NCBI GenBank assembly: GCA_021399435.1
Contig: JAJTUP010000115.1
Location: forward strand, 1-64,000
Source: Diaporthe sp. PMI_573
Lineage: Eukaryota > Ascomycota > Sordariomycetes > Diaporthales > Diaporthaceae
DNA: 64,000 bases
Direction: 5' to 3'
Shown here: one piece after another, positions 10,244 through 20,777 of the stretch
Layout of the letters: the number at the start of each line of letters is the position of its first letter
Numbering within the stretch: the stretch's first letter is position 1
Position numbers and translations under genes: made by a program
Notes under the pieces: generated by a model
What the model was told of the DNA's origin: nothing
The model's input: only the letters and a program-made list of their open reading frames with translations
The model's database searches: none

Positions 10244-10960
10244 ACGTGGTTTACCACCCAGCGAGCGGTACCACCTAGCGAGCGATTTTCATCAAGTCTA
10301 CTGACTTTTGTCAACCCTAGCACCCACCGAGTGTAAAAGAATCAATTAAATTTGGCACCAATTGGTGCCAACTAGTCTTATTTGCTTACTTTCAATTAAT
10401 TTCATTCATTTAGAGATGTTTGCATGGCTGCAGTGCTAGTCTGAAGTTGTTGACTTTTGGTGGGAAAATCGGCTTCCCCACCAAAATGGAGCATTTCAGC
10501 CATGCAAGATCAACCTCAATCTATACCAGCCAGACCAACTATTTGGGCAATCCGCCGCGGACCGCTTAAGAATGTACTATTATACACTCAGAATCTGACT
10601 GACTAGACCCTTCTACATCTTTCTTACAAGTTTTTGCATAATGCCCAGTCTCACCGCAGTTGCCACATCGTCGTTGAGGCGGTCCGCCGCGGTCCGCCTC
10701 CTCGGCACCACCAGCCATTTCACCAGCCAGCCGCTTCCCCTTTTGTTTCTCTTCAATTATCACCTGGGAATCCTCAATACTAAGTGCTCCTCCCAGCTGC
10801 ACTCGTGTTCTTTTGGCCCTCCGGCGTTTGGCGAGTGCTATGTTGGCGTCTTGAAGTGTGCGGATCTGCTCGCTCATCATGGTGAGTGAGTGCGCCATCA
10901 CTTGTGCACCCTTCGCCAGCCGATCCACTGCCTCCATAATTGGTGTAGGAGAGAAAGGAG
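10244..10960 (-). mobile_element. Fot/pogo relic, 3' end
   Basis: After a TA, the left end starts ACGTGGTTTACCACCCAGCG, related to but diverged from the 61498 element TIR. The inner TIR motif (TTGGCACCAATTGGTGCCAA), the 3' untranslated part and the last 130 or so transposase codons follow, with a zinc knuckle CGNCGETGHYAKTC. The element is cut off near 10960, where the frame runs into unrelated coding sequence. Confidence 0.8.
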
Positions 10961-11567
10961 ACGAGGGTCGAAACGGAAGATCGCGAAGCTGTACATCTCG
11001 AGCCTCTTGATAGCCGCTATCACCAACTGGCTTAACTGCGCGCGCTGCTTGCTGGCTCCTCCCGCCAGCCTCATCAACCTCATCAAACAGCCTCTTGGTA
11101 CCGCGCGTGCGTTCTTCGTATCGGGCACAGAAAGGTTTGATATATGCCTTCAACGGCTCGTGAACCCATTCAGGAATGCCCTTCCTCTCGTACCAAGCTG
11201 GCTTCATACGATACAAAGACCTAACTGACATCTTCGACTCCAGTATAGCCTCGCAAGCAGCAACGAGATCGCTCTCCCGCTCAGTATCATATTTTCGCAG
11301 CTCGAAAGAGTGTACCAACTGGGCTAGCAGCCGGCTGCTAGGCACACCCTCTGGTACAGCTGGTGACGAGCTGTACACTATATCTCGAGGCCTCTTTGGT
11401 GTTTCTGACGGCGCGTTTCTAGTAGCGGCAGCCCGTGATGGCGATTCATTAATATCACCTACACCATAAGCAAAGCCGCTGCCGAGACGCCCCAAGATCG
11501 CAGGCATCAAGCCCTTGAGAACCCTTGCAACCACCTCATCTGTAGTAGCAGCCAGGCTGGCGATCAA
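10566..11567 (-). CDS. Chimeric ORF: unknown N-terminal 200 aa fused to Fot transposase tail
   Basis: A single open frame of 333 codons. The C-terminal 130 or so residues are the Fot transposase coiled-coil, basic cluster (ALAKRRRAKRTRVQLGG) and CCHC knuckle. The N-terminal part (SFELRKYDTERESDLVAACE; WYERKGIPEWVHEPLKAYIK) has no counterpart in either complete Fot transposase here, and I do not recognise it. No ATG opens the frame at 11567 (TTG only); the first Met is in MPAILGRLGSGF. This could be a captured host exon or a rearranged transposon. Whether it is expressed is unknown. Confidence 0.5.
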   Translation of the reverse strand: MIASLAATTDEVVARVLKGLMPAILGRLGSGFAYGVGDINESPSRAAATRNAPSETPKRPRDIVYSSSPAVPEGVPSSRLLAQLVHSFELRKYDTERESDLVAACEAILESKMSVRSLYRMKPAWYERKGIPEWVHEPLKAYIKPFCARYEERTRGTKRLFDEVDEAGGRSQQAARAVKPVGDSGYQEARDVQLRDLPFRPSSPFSPTPIMEAVDRLAKGAQVMAHSLTMMSEQIRTLQDANIALAKRRRAKRTRVQLGGALSIEDSQVIIEEKQKGKRLAGEMAGGAEEADRGGPPQRRCGNCGETGHYAKTCKKDVEGSSQSDSECIIVHS

Positions 11568-11573
11568 TTCAAT

Positions 11574-11710
11574 TCAATCAATTTGGCCCCCCGATTGAAT
11601 TGAATTGAGGGTCAACGATCCACTTCGCCATTGAATTGATCAATTCAGACCCTAAATTGAATTGATTGACGTTGAATTGACGAAATTGACGCTATTTATA
11701 GCACCCCTGT
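11574..11710. repeat. ATTGAA-rich inverted repeat cluster beside hAT 3' end
   Basis: A cluster of TTGAATTGA/TCAATTCAA words in both orientations includes a perfect 15-bp inverted pair, CAATTCAATTCAATC and GATTGAATTGAATTG, separated by a C-rich spacer. It lies directly downstream of the hAT transposase stop codon, where terminal and subterminal hAT repeats would be expected. Confidence 0.6.
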
Positions 11711-11713
11711 CTC

Positions 11714-12289
11714 TCAATCAGAATCCGCGCTGGCCCCCTTAACAAACTCCATACCTGCTGGCTGGTTATCGAATACACTATGTCCAGCCTCCTCAGACGT
11801 ATCAATAAGACTATCTTCGGCCTTAATCAACCCATTCCTTACCCAGGACCTCAACGTTTGCGTAATACCGATTGTACTGGCTTCCATTCGAGTCCTAAGG
11901 GGAGAGACCATCTGGCCAGCCGCAGAGAATAGCCGTTCACACTCTGCCGACATAGGAGGAATAGAGAGGACATCAAAGGCCATGCGGGAGAGGCGAGGAA
12001 AGCTTTGGCGCCGTTCACGCCAATAAGAAAATAGATCCACAACCTCATCGTCCACAGGCGAGGGCGTGAGGAGCCAACGTGCGTATTCGTCCGTAAAGTC
12101 GGTTTGGAGTGTGGGCGATGAAAAGGGCGCGCGTACCGTCGACGAAAGCCTCTCTGCCCTGTGTCTCTCAAGGGCTGACTTGTGGAGCTTTCGTCTTTTC
12201 ACAACTGGCTCGTCTGGTAGGGAAGCCCACACACAGTGAAGTAGAGACGTGATATGTACGTGATGGAAACCCCATCGTTTCCATTCCAT
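11714..12289 (-). pseudogene. hAT transposase, C-terminal dimerisation domain fragment
   Basis: The minus frame ends with a clear hAT C-terminal dimerisation domain: FPRLSRMAFDVLSIPPMSAE, CERLFSAAGQMVSPLRTRME and LRSWVRNGLI. The catalytic core and BED finger are absent from adjacent sequence. Stop is at 11714-11716, directly next to the ATTGAA-rich terminal cluster. It is a 5'-truncated relic whose last 190 codons remain open. Confidence 0.85.
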
Positions 12290-12437
12290 TCAATCTCTCC
12301 CCAAAGAACCACTCAAATTCCCGCCGGGTGCCAGTCTGCTACCAGCTTCATTTCTACATGTAGCAGGGCGAAGAGTAAGTTTGAATGGCCGACGAGTTAT
12401 GAGGTTAGGGAGCTAACAGTCCAGTCTTGTCAGCTCA

Positions 12438-14491
12438 ATGGAAGCCTCAACTCCATCCTTTTTCTTCGATCAATTCCTAGTTTCAACGCAGGACGATATC
12501 AGCCAGTCGGGGTCGGGTCAAGAACCTCAACTTTTTGAGTCTAGGGCAAATCACCCAGATATCAACTTAAAAGGAATCTTATCCTCTAACCTTCCAATGA
12601 CCTATTCACCTCTAACCAACGAAGTCTTCAACCCGCCCGCGGGACCGGCGGCGGCTCCGGCCACATCCGCGTCCGAAAAAGGAGCCGATCACCAAGACAA
12701 CTCGCCAAGCGGGGAAATAGCGAACCTCAACAACTTTGACAACTTTGGCGATTGGCTTAGAGATAGCACCGAAGACCCTGAATTCGACGATCGTACAAAC
12801 AACTATCAATTTGCGAGCCAGGGTACTGCTCCTGACTCTAGGAAGCACACATCTTTGGAAATGCTGTCAACATCAACAGAATCTATCGCTACGTCGGCCG
12901 AGCGAACAAATGAGTGCTCGCTTCTCGAGCAGACAAGCGAGAACAGTACTATTCGAGTCGCTTGCGGGGAAAATGCTGATCAGCTCACATCCCCAAGTAC
13001 CCCTGAAGACACAACGGATGTGCGTAGCGGAGGACGAGGGGTCCGAGGCGGACGAAGGGGAAAAGGGGGACGAGGGGGACGAGGGGACGAGGGGACGAGG
13101 GGACGAGGGGACGAGGGGGGCGACGGGTGGGGCGACGGGGAAGTGACTGTGAAGCCGGCGAGGATCCTCCAGACCATCGTGCTCGAATACCCGAAACACC
13201 CAAAGCCGTTGCACACAACGCTACCCCTCCCGCCGTTGCTAATCGGACCCGAAGCAAGGGTGCAAATGTCGGCCCAAAGAAACGAAAGGCGGGCGAGCAG
13301 CTGGCTCTGTCGAGTAAAAGAGTGGCGGTTGAACACGGAGAAACGGTGGCTAAACTTAATCATTCCTCTCAACAGCCTGTCCAACAACCGCTGCCACCTT
13401 CAACAGCCAGCCCTCTACATGGTGGGAGACTCTCTGTTTTGCAGGTCGAGACTGAGCGTGACGTCGACGACGAATTCCTTAACAACCTTGATGCGGAGGA
13501 TCTCCTGGACGACAAACTCATCAGTCATTCCTTCAAGAAACTGGCCGATATGGTCCCATGTACCGTCAGAGTTATAGACTCCCTTGGGAAAGCTGTGCCT
13601 GACTCCGACTATACCTGGCACCAGTGTGCCAACTCAAAAAGAGCCACTAAGCCAATCACCCTAGTCCCCGTCCCCATCAGGCCTTCCGATTCTTCTCTGG
13701 GCCACTGGGTCCTGGCTGTGCTTGATTCCAATGGAGTAAGGCTCTTGGATTCACTGCCGGCTGTGGAACACAAAAGAGCTGCCACAGAGAAGATCGGGAC
13801 ACTGTTTCGCGGGAGGTCTACCCTGACGGGACCCATCACGGAGGTCCCTGTACCACGAGCATCAAGTGCGAATTCTGGCATTGCTATCTTTTGGAGCGCT
13901 GTCTATGTCATCGGGCTGTCCTATGGGGTCAAAATACATCTGCCAGAGACCTTCGATCCCGCACCTTGGAGAATCGCCATGGCCTCATTTCTGAGAGCAA
14001 CTGCAGGACAGAGTTACAACATTCCCAGGGCCCATGACACCGAATCGCTTACTGTCACCCTGCACGACAGACAAATAGTACAAAGCCTGCTATCATCCTT
14101 TAGCACTGGTACCGAGACTTTGACGATCAATCCAGATTCTTTTATAGAGGATCTCCGCCAGCAGATATCTTTGACAGAGCAGGCAAAGAAGGACGTAAAC
14201 ATGAAAAAGGCTGGGGAGTTGCGTTCTATCCGCATGTTTCTGGGTGGCCTGATGGAAGCTACCGCAAAGGAGGAAGCCCTGCTGGAAATGAAGGAGAAAG
14301 ACTACCAAGTTTGTGTCGAAAGGATTAATGAAATTGAGAATTCTTGGGGAGAAGATCAGATGGCTCGTCTCGCACACGAACATGTACGGCAGGTACAAGC
14401 ACGCAAGGGAGTCAGGAAAGATATGGCCGTTAAGACAAGCAAAGTCGTCAAAGACCTCGATCATGGTATCAAAGAGCTCGAAATTACTTGA
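12438..14491 (+). pseudogene. Ulp1-like (C48 family) protein, frame broken in a minisatellite
   Basis: ATG 12438 opens a Ser/Glu-rich, probably disordered N-terminus. The frame of 12438 ends at 13577, but the plausible continuation is in another frame from about 13127 to 14491; the switch falls in the GGGGACGAG repeat. The second frame shows a Ulp1-like core: ITLVPVPIRPSDSSLGHWVL (His of the catalytic set), VLDSNGVRLLDSLP (Asp), and SSANSGIAIFWSAVYVIG where Q-x(5)-D-C-G would be expected. The catalytic Cys is not visible there. A long helical, coiled-coil-like C-terminus follows. It could be a degenerate SUMO-type protease, or an intron could span the repeat. Related fungal genes are often tied to transposons. 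Confidence 0.55.
13030..13145. repeat. Coding minisatellite, GGGGACGAG units
   Basis: Tandem 8-10 bp units of GGGGACGAG/GGGACGAG lie inside the Ulp1-like gene. Because the unit length varies, gain or loss of a unit changes the reading frame, and all three plus frames read through it. Confidence 0.85.
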
Positions 14492-15025
14492 AGCTTCGCT
14501 TCTGTGGGAAGTTTTGATATGGAAGCAGGTGGAACGCGAGAAAGAGAGTCGGCTGGCAATACTCTATGGCGGCAGCAGCAGCTCTTCCTCAATTGAGAAT
14601 TTTTCTGAATAGCCGTAACATGCAGCAAAGACCGCAACTCTCGTGATTACCTGGGGGTCTGAAAATTAAGCCCCAGCAGCAGGGAGATAGACTGGAGTGT
14701 TCTGTTTTCATCGAAGAAGCTATTCCCAACACGTTTCTTGTGGGTGGATTGTGTTTTTGGGAGTTCAAAGAGGGCCCGGAAGGCCCAGAATCCCCAAGCC
14801 CTGGGGGCCCCAGGGACCGCCAGAGCTTCGCTCTCCCCTTTCTTTTCCTCTCCTCAGCTTAGAATCTTCGTTGATAGCGCCAATAGACCCAGCTCCCATG
14901 CTGCATCTCGCACCGGCCGTGAAATTTTTTACTAGATCTCAGTCTGCAATTAACTTGGTACCTGGACAATACTGAAGCCATGCTAAGCCCATAAATATCC
15001 CCCAATTTCCTGCAAGAAAACCTAG
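14492..15025. other. Intergenic interval, nothing recognised
   Basis: This is the region between the Ulp1-like gene and the convergent minus-strand gene. A short CCCTGGGGGCCCCAGGG palindrome occurs at about 14799-14815. No supported coding sequence. Confidence 0.4.
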
Positions 15026-15718
15026 TCACATGCCCTCAAAAGTGGATGTACGGTTCATTAAGGCAGCGCAAGTAACAATTCCGACCACTTCATCAAGCTC
15101 AAAATTAAGCAGAAGAACAGCCTTCTTCCCAAACCCGTGATCAGCCTCGAATTCACCAATACGGACTAGGCTCTGGACTGGATAGCCCTTGGGCGAGACG
15201 CGATACAGGCTGCCACCATAGATCCCATGGTGCAAATCCCAGATGTATTCGGTTGAGTCCTTCACAAAGCTCAACTGTCGGCAACCAGCGCTTATGGGCT
15301 TCATCTGCAGGCTGTGTGTCGAGTGAATTGATCCATGGGGAAATACGACGCTCCAACTTCCCGAGATCGGGCACGCGGTCTCTGCTAGCATTTCGCCGGT
15401 GAGGGTATGGTAACATTCCAGGTCGTGGGAGGAGAACCAGGAGTGCTTATTCAGTGTGTAGACACAGTCAGAATTTGCGCCGTTCCTGCTGTTTTGGATT
15501 TTCTTCCTCGCAATCTCACAGACGTGAGAGCGGAAAGCCTCTGTCATCGTGCCGTCGTCATTGTAGGCCTCCATCAAAGAAACCTCGGTGGTTAGATCAA
15601 GGACGTTGATAGTCTTTGAGAAACCGCTCACAGCATGCAAATAGTAAACCTTGTTAGGCCTGCTGTTGCTTGATGTGGATTTGGTTTCGTCAGCAACGGT
15701 GGGAATTGCTGATGGCAT
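15026..15718 (-). CDS. Unknown protein, 230 aa, possible tubby/LURP-one-like fold
   Basis: ATG at 15718, stop near 15026, no intron needed. The pattern of short beta-strand-like segments (DLECYHTLTGEMLAETACPI; SLYRVSPKGYPVQSLVRIGE; AVLLLNFELDEVVGIVTCAA) recalls LURP-one/tubby-C-like proteins of fungi, but this is an impression from spacing, not a motif match. It has no signal peptide or membrane segment. It stands between a degenerate Ulp1-like gene and a hAT fragment. Function unassigned. Confidence 0.5.
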   Translation of the reverse strand: MPSAIPTVADETKSTSSNSRPNKVYYLHAVSGFSKTINVLDLTTEVSLMEAYNDDGTMTEAFRSHVCEIARKKIQNSRNGANSDCVYTLNKHSWFSSHDLECYHTLTGEMLAETACPISGSWSVVFPHGSIHSTHSLQMKPISAGCRQLSFVKDSTEYIWDLHHGIYGGSLYRVSPKGYPVQSLVRIGEFEADHGFGKKAVLLLNFELDEVVGIVTCAALMNRTSTFEGM

Positions 15719-15891
15719 CGCGAATAGTAAGTTAGAGTTGATGTGAATAATCTTGATGAATCAGTGTAGTGGAGTTGACTGAAGAGCCCTAGGCAAATAA
15801 ACTTGATATTAACAACTTTGGCTCGGCATTTTGGTATAACTATATATATTATCATCTTACAAAACGGTCTCCCGGAGAGCTAGGGATGATT

Positions 15892-16395
15892 CTAGGCGTG
15901 TACGGCCAGGGGCAGGGATCTATCAGCTGCTTCAAGTTGCTGTTGTGCGGGTACGCTAACGTCAGTACTGAAACCGTAAGTGTAGGGCGCCGCGACTACC
16001 TTGCGACGCGCACAAGGGGAGCTTACCTCTAATCCGTCAAACGCAGCTAGATCGCCGCCAATTTGAATTGATCTGAAGAATTGGCGCCGTTGAGGGCTAG
16101 CTCTAATATATCGTACGATATTATGGAGCCTCCCAATTGCACCACGCTTCTTCCACAGCTCACGAATCCGTGTGTAGTCCCCTTCTCGATACGCAGAGTC
16201 CAGATCCTTGCAGGTCTTCGCAGCATCCTTTCCCATAATAAACGCCTGGGCGCAGAGATTGACGATATGGCCGAAACACCGAAGGCGTCGTCGTACGCGA
16301 TGTTTCCTGCTCATGTTCGGATAAAGAGCCGCAGGACCAGATTGGCAAGAATCCTGGCACGCGCCTGCTATTGCTGCTGCCCAGCAAATTTGGCT
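15892..16395 (-). pseudogene. hAT transposase internal fragment
   Basis: The minus frame reads ALYPNMSRKHRVRRRLRCFG then HIVNLCAQAFIMGKDA, the conserved hAT block around the RRxRCxGHxxNL motif. The same block appears in the 30.7-kb hAT copy as RRLRCCGHIINLVARSILFG. Helical sequence follows (RELWKKRGAIGRLHNIVRYI) and then unrelated sequence. No BED domain, DDE start or C-terminal dimerisation domain is nearby, so this is a truncated relic. Confidence 0.8.
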
Positions 16396-16640
16396 AGATG
16401 AATATAATGCCGCGCCAATCCCAGAATCCTTGCGGGTGCCTCTAGATGTGTCCTCTTCATCTGCGAGGCAGTAAGGGATGGGCCACCAAATTGTGCCGAA
16501 AATCTCTCAGGCCCACACACAGAATCACGTGCGCTTAGCGCTTGCGTCTATTCGGCTAGTGTGTGGGTCTGAGTGCCTGAGGTAATACCGGCAGGGAAGG
16601 AACGCGCCTCGCAATGGAAATTCTTCAAATGTATTTAATA

Positions 16641-19639
16641 TTACCATTCTTCCTCTTCTTCCTCTCCTTTGCCGATCCACCTGACACTTTTTTTCCCAAT
16701 CGGATTATCGCTATAGTGCCAATACCTTTTCGCCCCTTCCGGCGGCCTCAGTTCCGGGAGCAGGCACGTCGTCTGGCCGAGCATGTCGTAGATGCAGTTG
16801 CAACCGCCGCAGGTGCAGTTCGCGTCCGTGTCGTAAAACTCGCTCAGCGCCCGGCAGAAGGGCGTCGGCTCCACCGCCCCTTCCTGCGCGTCGGGCTGGC
16901 GGCTGTAGCAGACGTTTTTGCCCTCGCCGAAGCGCCACACCTGGGTCGGCGACCCGCCGCTCTCGCCCGGCGCCGTCTGCCAGTAGTACACCTGGACTTC
17001 ATTGCGCCCCCAACACATGAGATTGTTGAACCGGCTCTCCCACGGCCGGTGCTCCTTGCCCTGCGGGAAGAACACGCCCCATTTCCAGCGCGGGTGGAGA
17101 TCCGACGAGTTCGGCCGACTACCACCCGGGGTACCCAGGCTGCTACTTTTTAGGTTGCTACTGCTCGGCCTTATGCTCAGTGGGCCGTGCTCGAAGTTCG
17201 CGGGCGCCGCCGCCTTGCCCTTCGCGATTGCCTTGGTCTTGATGGGGAACGTCTTCCTCTTGCACTCCCTAAGCTTCACCGCGCCCTCGGGCGGCGAAAT
17301 CTTCCAGAGAAGGTCCACCGTGTCCCCGAGCAGCGCCTTGACGCACTTCGCACGGCTCTTATCGCAGTCCTGGCAAAGACGCTGGTGTGTGTACAAGGTC
17401 CATTCCTCAAAGGCGTCGCTTTTGGGCCAGGGGGTTGCCCTGTCGACCGCGCTGTCCCAGTCGTCGAAGAAACTCAGTGGATCGGTTCCGTAGACGAACT
17501 CGCCGTCGGGGCGGACGAATTTCCACACCCACGAGCGATGCCCCTGTAGGTCGTCGCGCGGGACGGGCCAGCACCAGATGCTGTCCCTGCCTTCTTCGTC
17601 TTCTGTCGGGGAGAAGAAGCGGCCGAATTTCCAGCGTGGTTTCTTCGCAACGCGCTTCTCCTGGCTGTCGACCGAGTCGGTGTCGCTCGCCGTCCCCATT
17701 TCGGAATCCGTGTCCATCACGTCATCGTCATCATGCTCGCTCTCCCGATTTTCTAGATTAGAAAGGTCTACCATCTCGCCAGTAAAGTTGTCTACGTAAG
17801 AGGACCGCGACTCTTTCTTCCTACTTTTCCTCCCGGTGCTGCTGGCGGTCTTTTCGCTCGCGGCATCGTCGTCGTCCTCGTCCCACACCCTCTTGTGGGT
17901 GACGAGGAAATCGTGCTCGTAATTGTAAATACGGTCTTCCGGAAATTTGTTGGCGAGATAGCGAAGCAGAAACGCCTCGGTGCACTGCGGCTCGGTGCGG
18001 TCGCGAAACACTCTCAGCGAAGTGGGCTGCAGATTGCTCAGGCTCGCCAATTTTTCGAAAAACCCAGTCTTTAGTTCGTATTCCCCCAGAGTTATTTGCT
18101 TAAGCGAACTGGCATGCCTCGCGATTAGAGCGAAGAGATCGGTGCTTTCGATCGGAACTTGCGTGAGACTCAAAGAGCGCAGCGACGACCACACCCATGT
18201 CTCTTTGTCGTTGTAAGCGCTGCCCAGAAGCTCTTTTGTGGCCCCACACGCCAATTGCCATGATTCTTGGTCGTTGGTGTAGTCTTTGGAGTGATTAGGG
18301 TCCCCAGGTGACACGTAGTCGTAATCATCCTCGTCGTCGACCATATCCTCGTCGTCACTATTGTCGTCGTCACTATTCTTGTCGTCATCCTCGTCGTCGT
18401 CGTCATCATCCTCGTCGTCGTGTTTGTCTTTGTCTTTGTCATCCGCGTACTTCTCGCTGCGGTTGTCGTCAAATTCGTAAGCTTCAACTTCGTCGTGGTA
18501 TCGATCCCAACCTTTGTCTTTGAGCCATCGCGAGGACGGTATAGGTCCAAAGGGCCCCACGAACGTGATGTCCAGCTCTTTCAAGGAGGTGGCCGCGCGA
18601 AGGAAGTTCGCGGCAAAAGTCAGGTGCGGGAACCTGGGCCCCTCAGGGGGGAACACTCCCAGACGGTAACCCAGCTCAAAGACCAGGGTGATGCTCGTCA
18701 GCCGAGCGGCACTGCCATGGTCTCCCATGACGAGCTGCATGGGCAGGGAGTCGTCTCTCGCATCGTACTCGAACTCGCGCACTTTTGAGTCGTCACGGGC
18801 CATAAAAGGCCGCAAGACGCGAGAAAAGACGTCGTACTCGGGCTCCGCATCTGTGCTGAGGGATTGGACTTCCAGCATACGCGCCGAGATGGGATAGTCA
18901 GCGAACTTGCCGGCGCCTTCGGGGAGCCGGGCAACCACGCTCTCGGAGGGCATATGCCGACGTGCGAGCGAGCAGAGGTTGGGCATAGAGCCGGCGGCCT
19001 CCTCGAACTTAGACCCGAAGGCGGCGAGGGCTTGTTCGAACTGGGGGGGGTCAATGTTGGGGGGGCTCGGGGCCCAGCAGAGATCATTGCACGCCCAGGC
19101 AAGGACACTGTCGACGTCGAACCCCGTGGGCGTCTCGGTCTGTTCGTTGGTATTGTCAGACATCACTGCATCCATGGAGTCCAATTCGACTGAGTTTCGG
19201 GCTTCTCCGGAGCCCTCGTCGTCGTCGTCGTCGTCGTCAGAAGGAAGAAGGCCGAGGTGAACCAAGATCTGCTTGACGGCATGTTTGGCCTTGCAGTCGA
19301 GGACAAGCCAATCAATCTGGCGCACTTGGACAGCCAAATGGGGTGTGGCTGCAATGAGAAAGAAGGCTTTGAGATGGATGTTGAGACATGACAGTGCAAC
19401 CTGGCGGAAGAGTGCAGCACGGGCAGCCGGCTCCGTACGTTTGCAAGCTAAACGCAGAGCCTAGCAGAAAGATCATCAGGTCAAACACCATTCGCGGTTC
19501 CGAGCAGAAACATGGAGAATCCGAGAATCGGGGAGAGATGGCATTTGTGAGATATATATACCTTGAGGTCCGTCTGGCTTAGCACCGGGCTGGAACAAGT
19601 TCGCATAACGAGTTCGGAAGACAGTTTCAACAACCCCAT
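16641..19639 (-). CDS. F-box/LRR-like protein with acidic tracts and paired C-terminal WKFGxFF repeats, 965 aa
   Basis: Two exons: 19562-19639 (ATG at 19639) and 16641-19460, with a GTATAT...CTAG intron, phase 0. Splicing joins MGLLKLSSELVMRTCSSPVL and SQTDLK to ALRLACKRTEPAARAALFRQ, which looks like an F-box, so a role as substrate adaptor of an SCF ubiquitin ligase is plausible. An LRR-like region follows (SLKELDITFVG; LRSLSLTQVPIESTDLFALI), interrupted by long Asp-rich tracts. The C-terminus holds two similar units, each starting RWKxGxFF and containing an x-CW-x(n)-VW-x-F pattern; the last has a Cys-rich CTCGGCNC. It ends with a Glu run. No frame damage. Function beyond F-box is unknown. 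Confidence 0.7.
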
Positions 19640-20712
19640 GGTGAGCTAGCTCAGAGAGGGTCGGAAGAAAATGGATCTGGTCTGGTGTCGTAGGTGCCTA
19701 TGCCGACATGTCGTGATAGGGCTATTTGGGTTGGCAAAAAGTAAAGGGAATTGAAGGAACTGATCAACCACATGTTTCGGGGCACCAGGCCGTTTCTAAT
19801 GTTTGTTCTATATATCCAAGACGCGATTTCCGCAATCCGGTCCAGTGTCTATTGTTGGTTGGCTAAGGAAGTCTCAATACCGGCTCAATGGTACCGTAAC
19901 CATGACACCAAAACGGCGTCTTGTCGTCCAATCAAGCTATTCCAGGGGTTCCGCGTCGCGACGCAGGAAAGTTTGGCAATCCGTCGAACGGTTTCCCATT
20001 TAGCCGGCACGATCCGGTCAGCATCCCTGTCCCTGGTACCAATTCCCGAACCCACGCGTTCGTCGAGGCTAAACACACAACATGCACTAGTGATCTGCTT
20101 CGAAGGATTTGTTGGCCACCGTGCCCTCGCCGATCGGCTTTGGTGCGGATTCAAAATGTTATACTGCTTTTACCCAGCCGGTGAGTTTTAGCCATTGAGA
20201 TTCTGTCGATTGGTAGTACTTTCCCGGAAGTCAGCCAGATTCAACGCGTCCCTTGAAATTCATGATCCATTGATACGCCAAGCCACAATTGGACTCAAGT
20301 TAATGGTATCGGCCAATGCCTCGAGAGACGAATATGCCTTGTTGTCCAGGCGCTTAGTTGTATCCGCCATGATTCTGCGTATTGTCGGTTGATGGTCTTC
20401 GTATTTCTGTCTTCCTCACCTTCCCGTCGCTCGACGACACGCTCACACAAGCCGGATAAGCGCAGAGGACGGAAGGTGCCCTTTCCAGAGGTGTGTAAGT
20501 ATGTGTTGCTCGATGGCTGTGACGTTGTGAAACATTTAACGCTACTTTTTGGTCCCGTCAGTCTAGGTGCAAAATATGCCTTGTGAGTCACTGTTGACTG
20601 TCCGTGTCTGCCTTACTAACACGACTTGGCAAGCTCACTTGTTCAGTGCTGAGAGTCTGAACAAGTATAAATTGACAGCATGCGCCACTCGAGATTTCAC
20701 ATCCAACTTGGA

Positions 20713-20777
<65 letters not shown>

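Noticed and set aside
12873..13387. Overlapping Pro/Arg-rich minus-strand frames
   Set aside because: They are the antisense of the GGGGACGAG minisatellite.
18170..18788. Thr/Arg/His-rich frames on both strands in the F-box gene
   Set aside because: They are alternative readings of the Asp-codon tracts.
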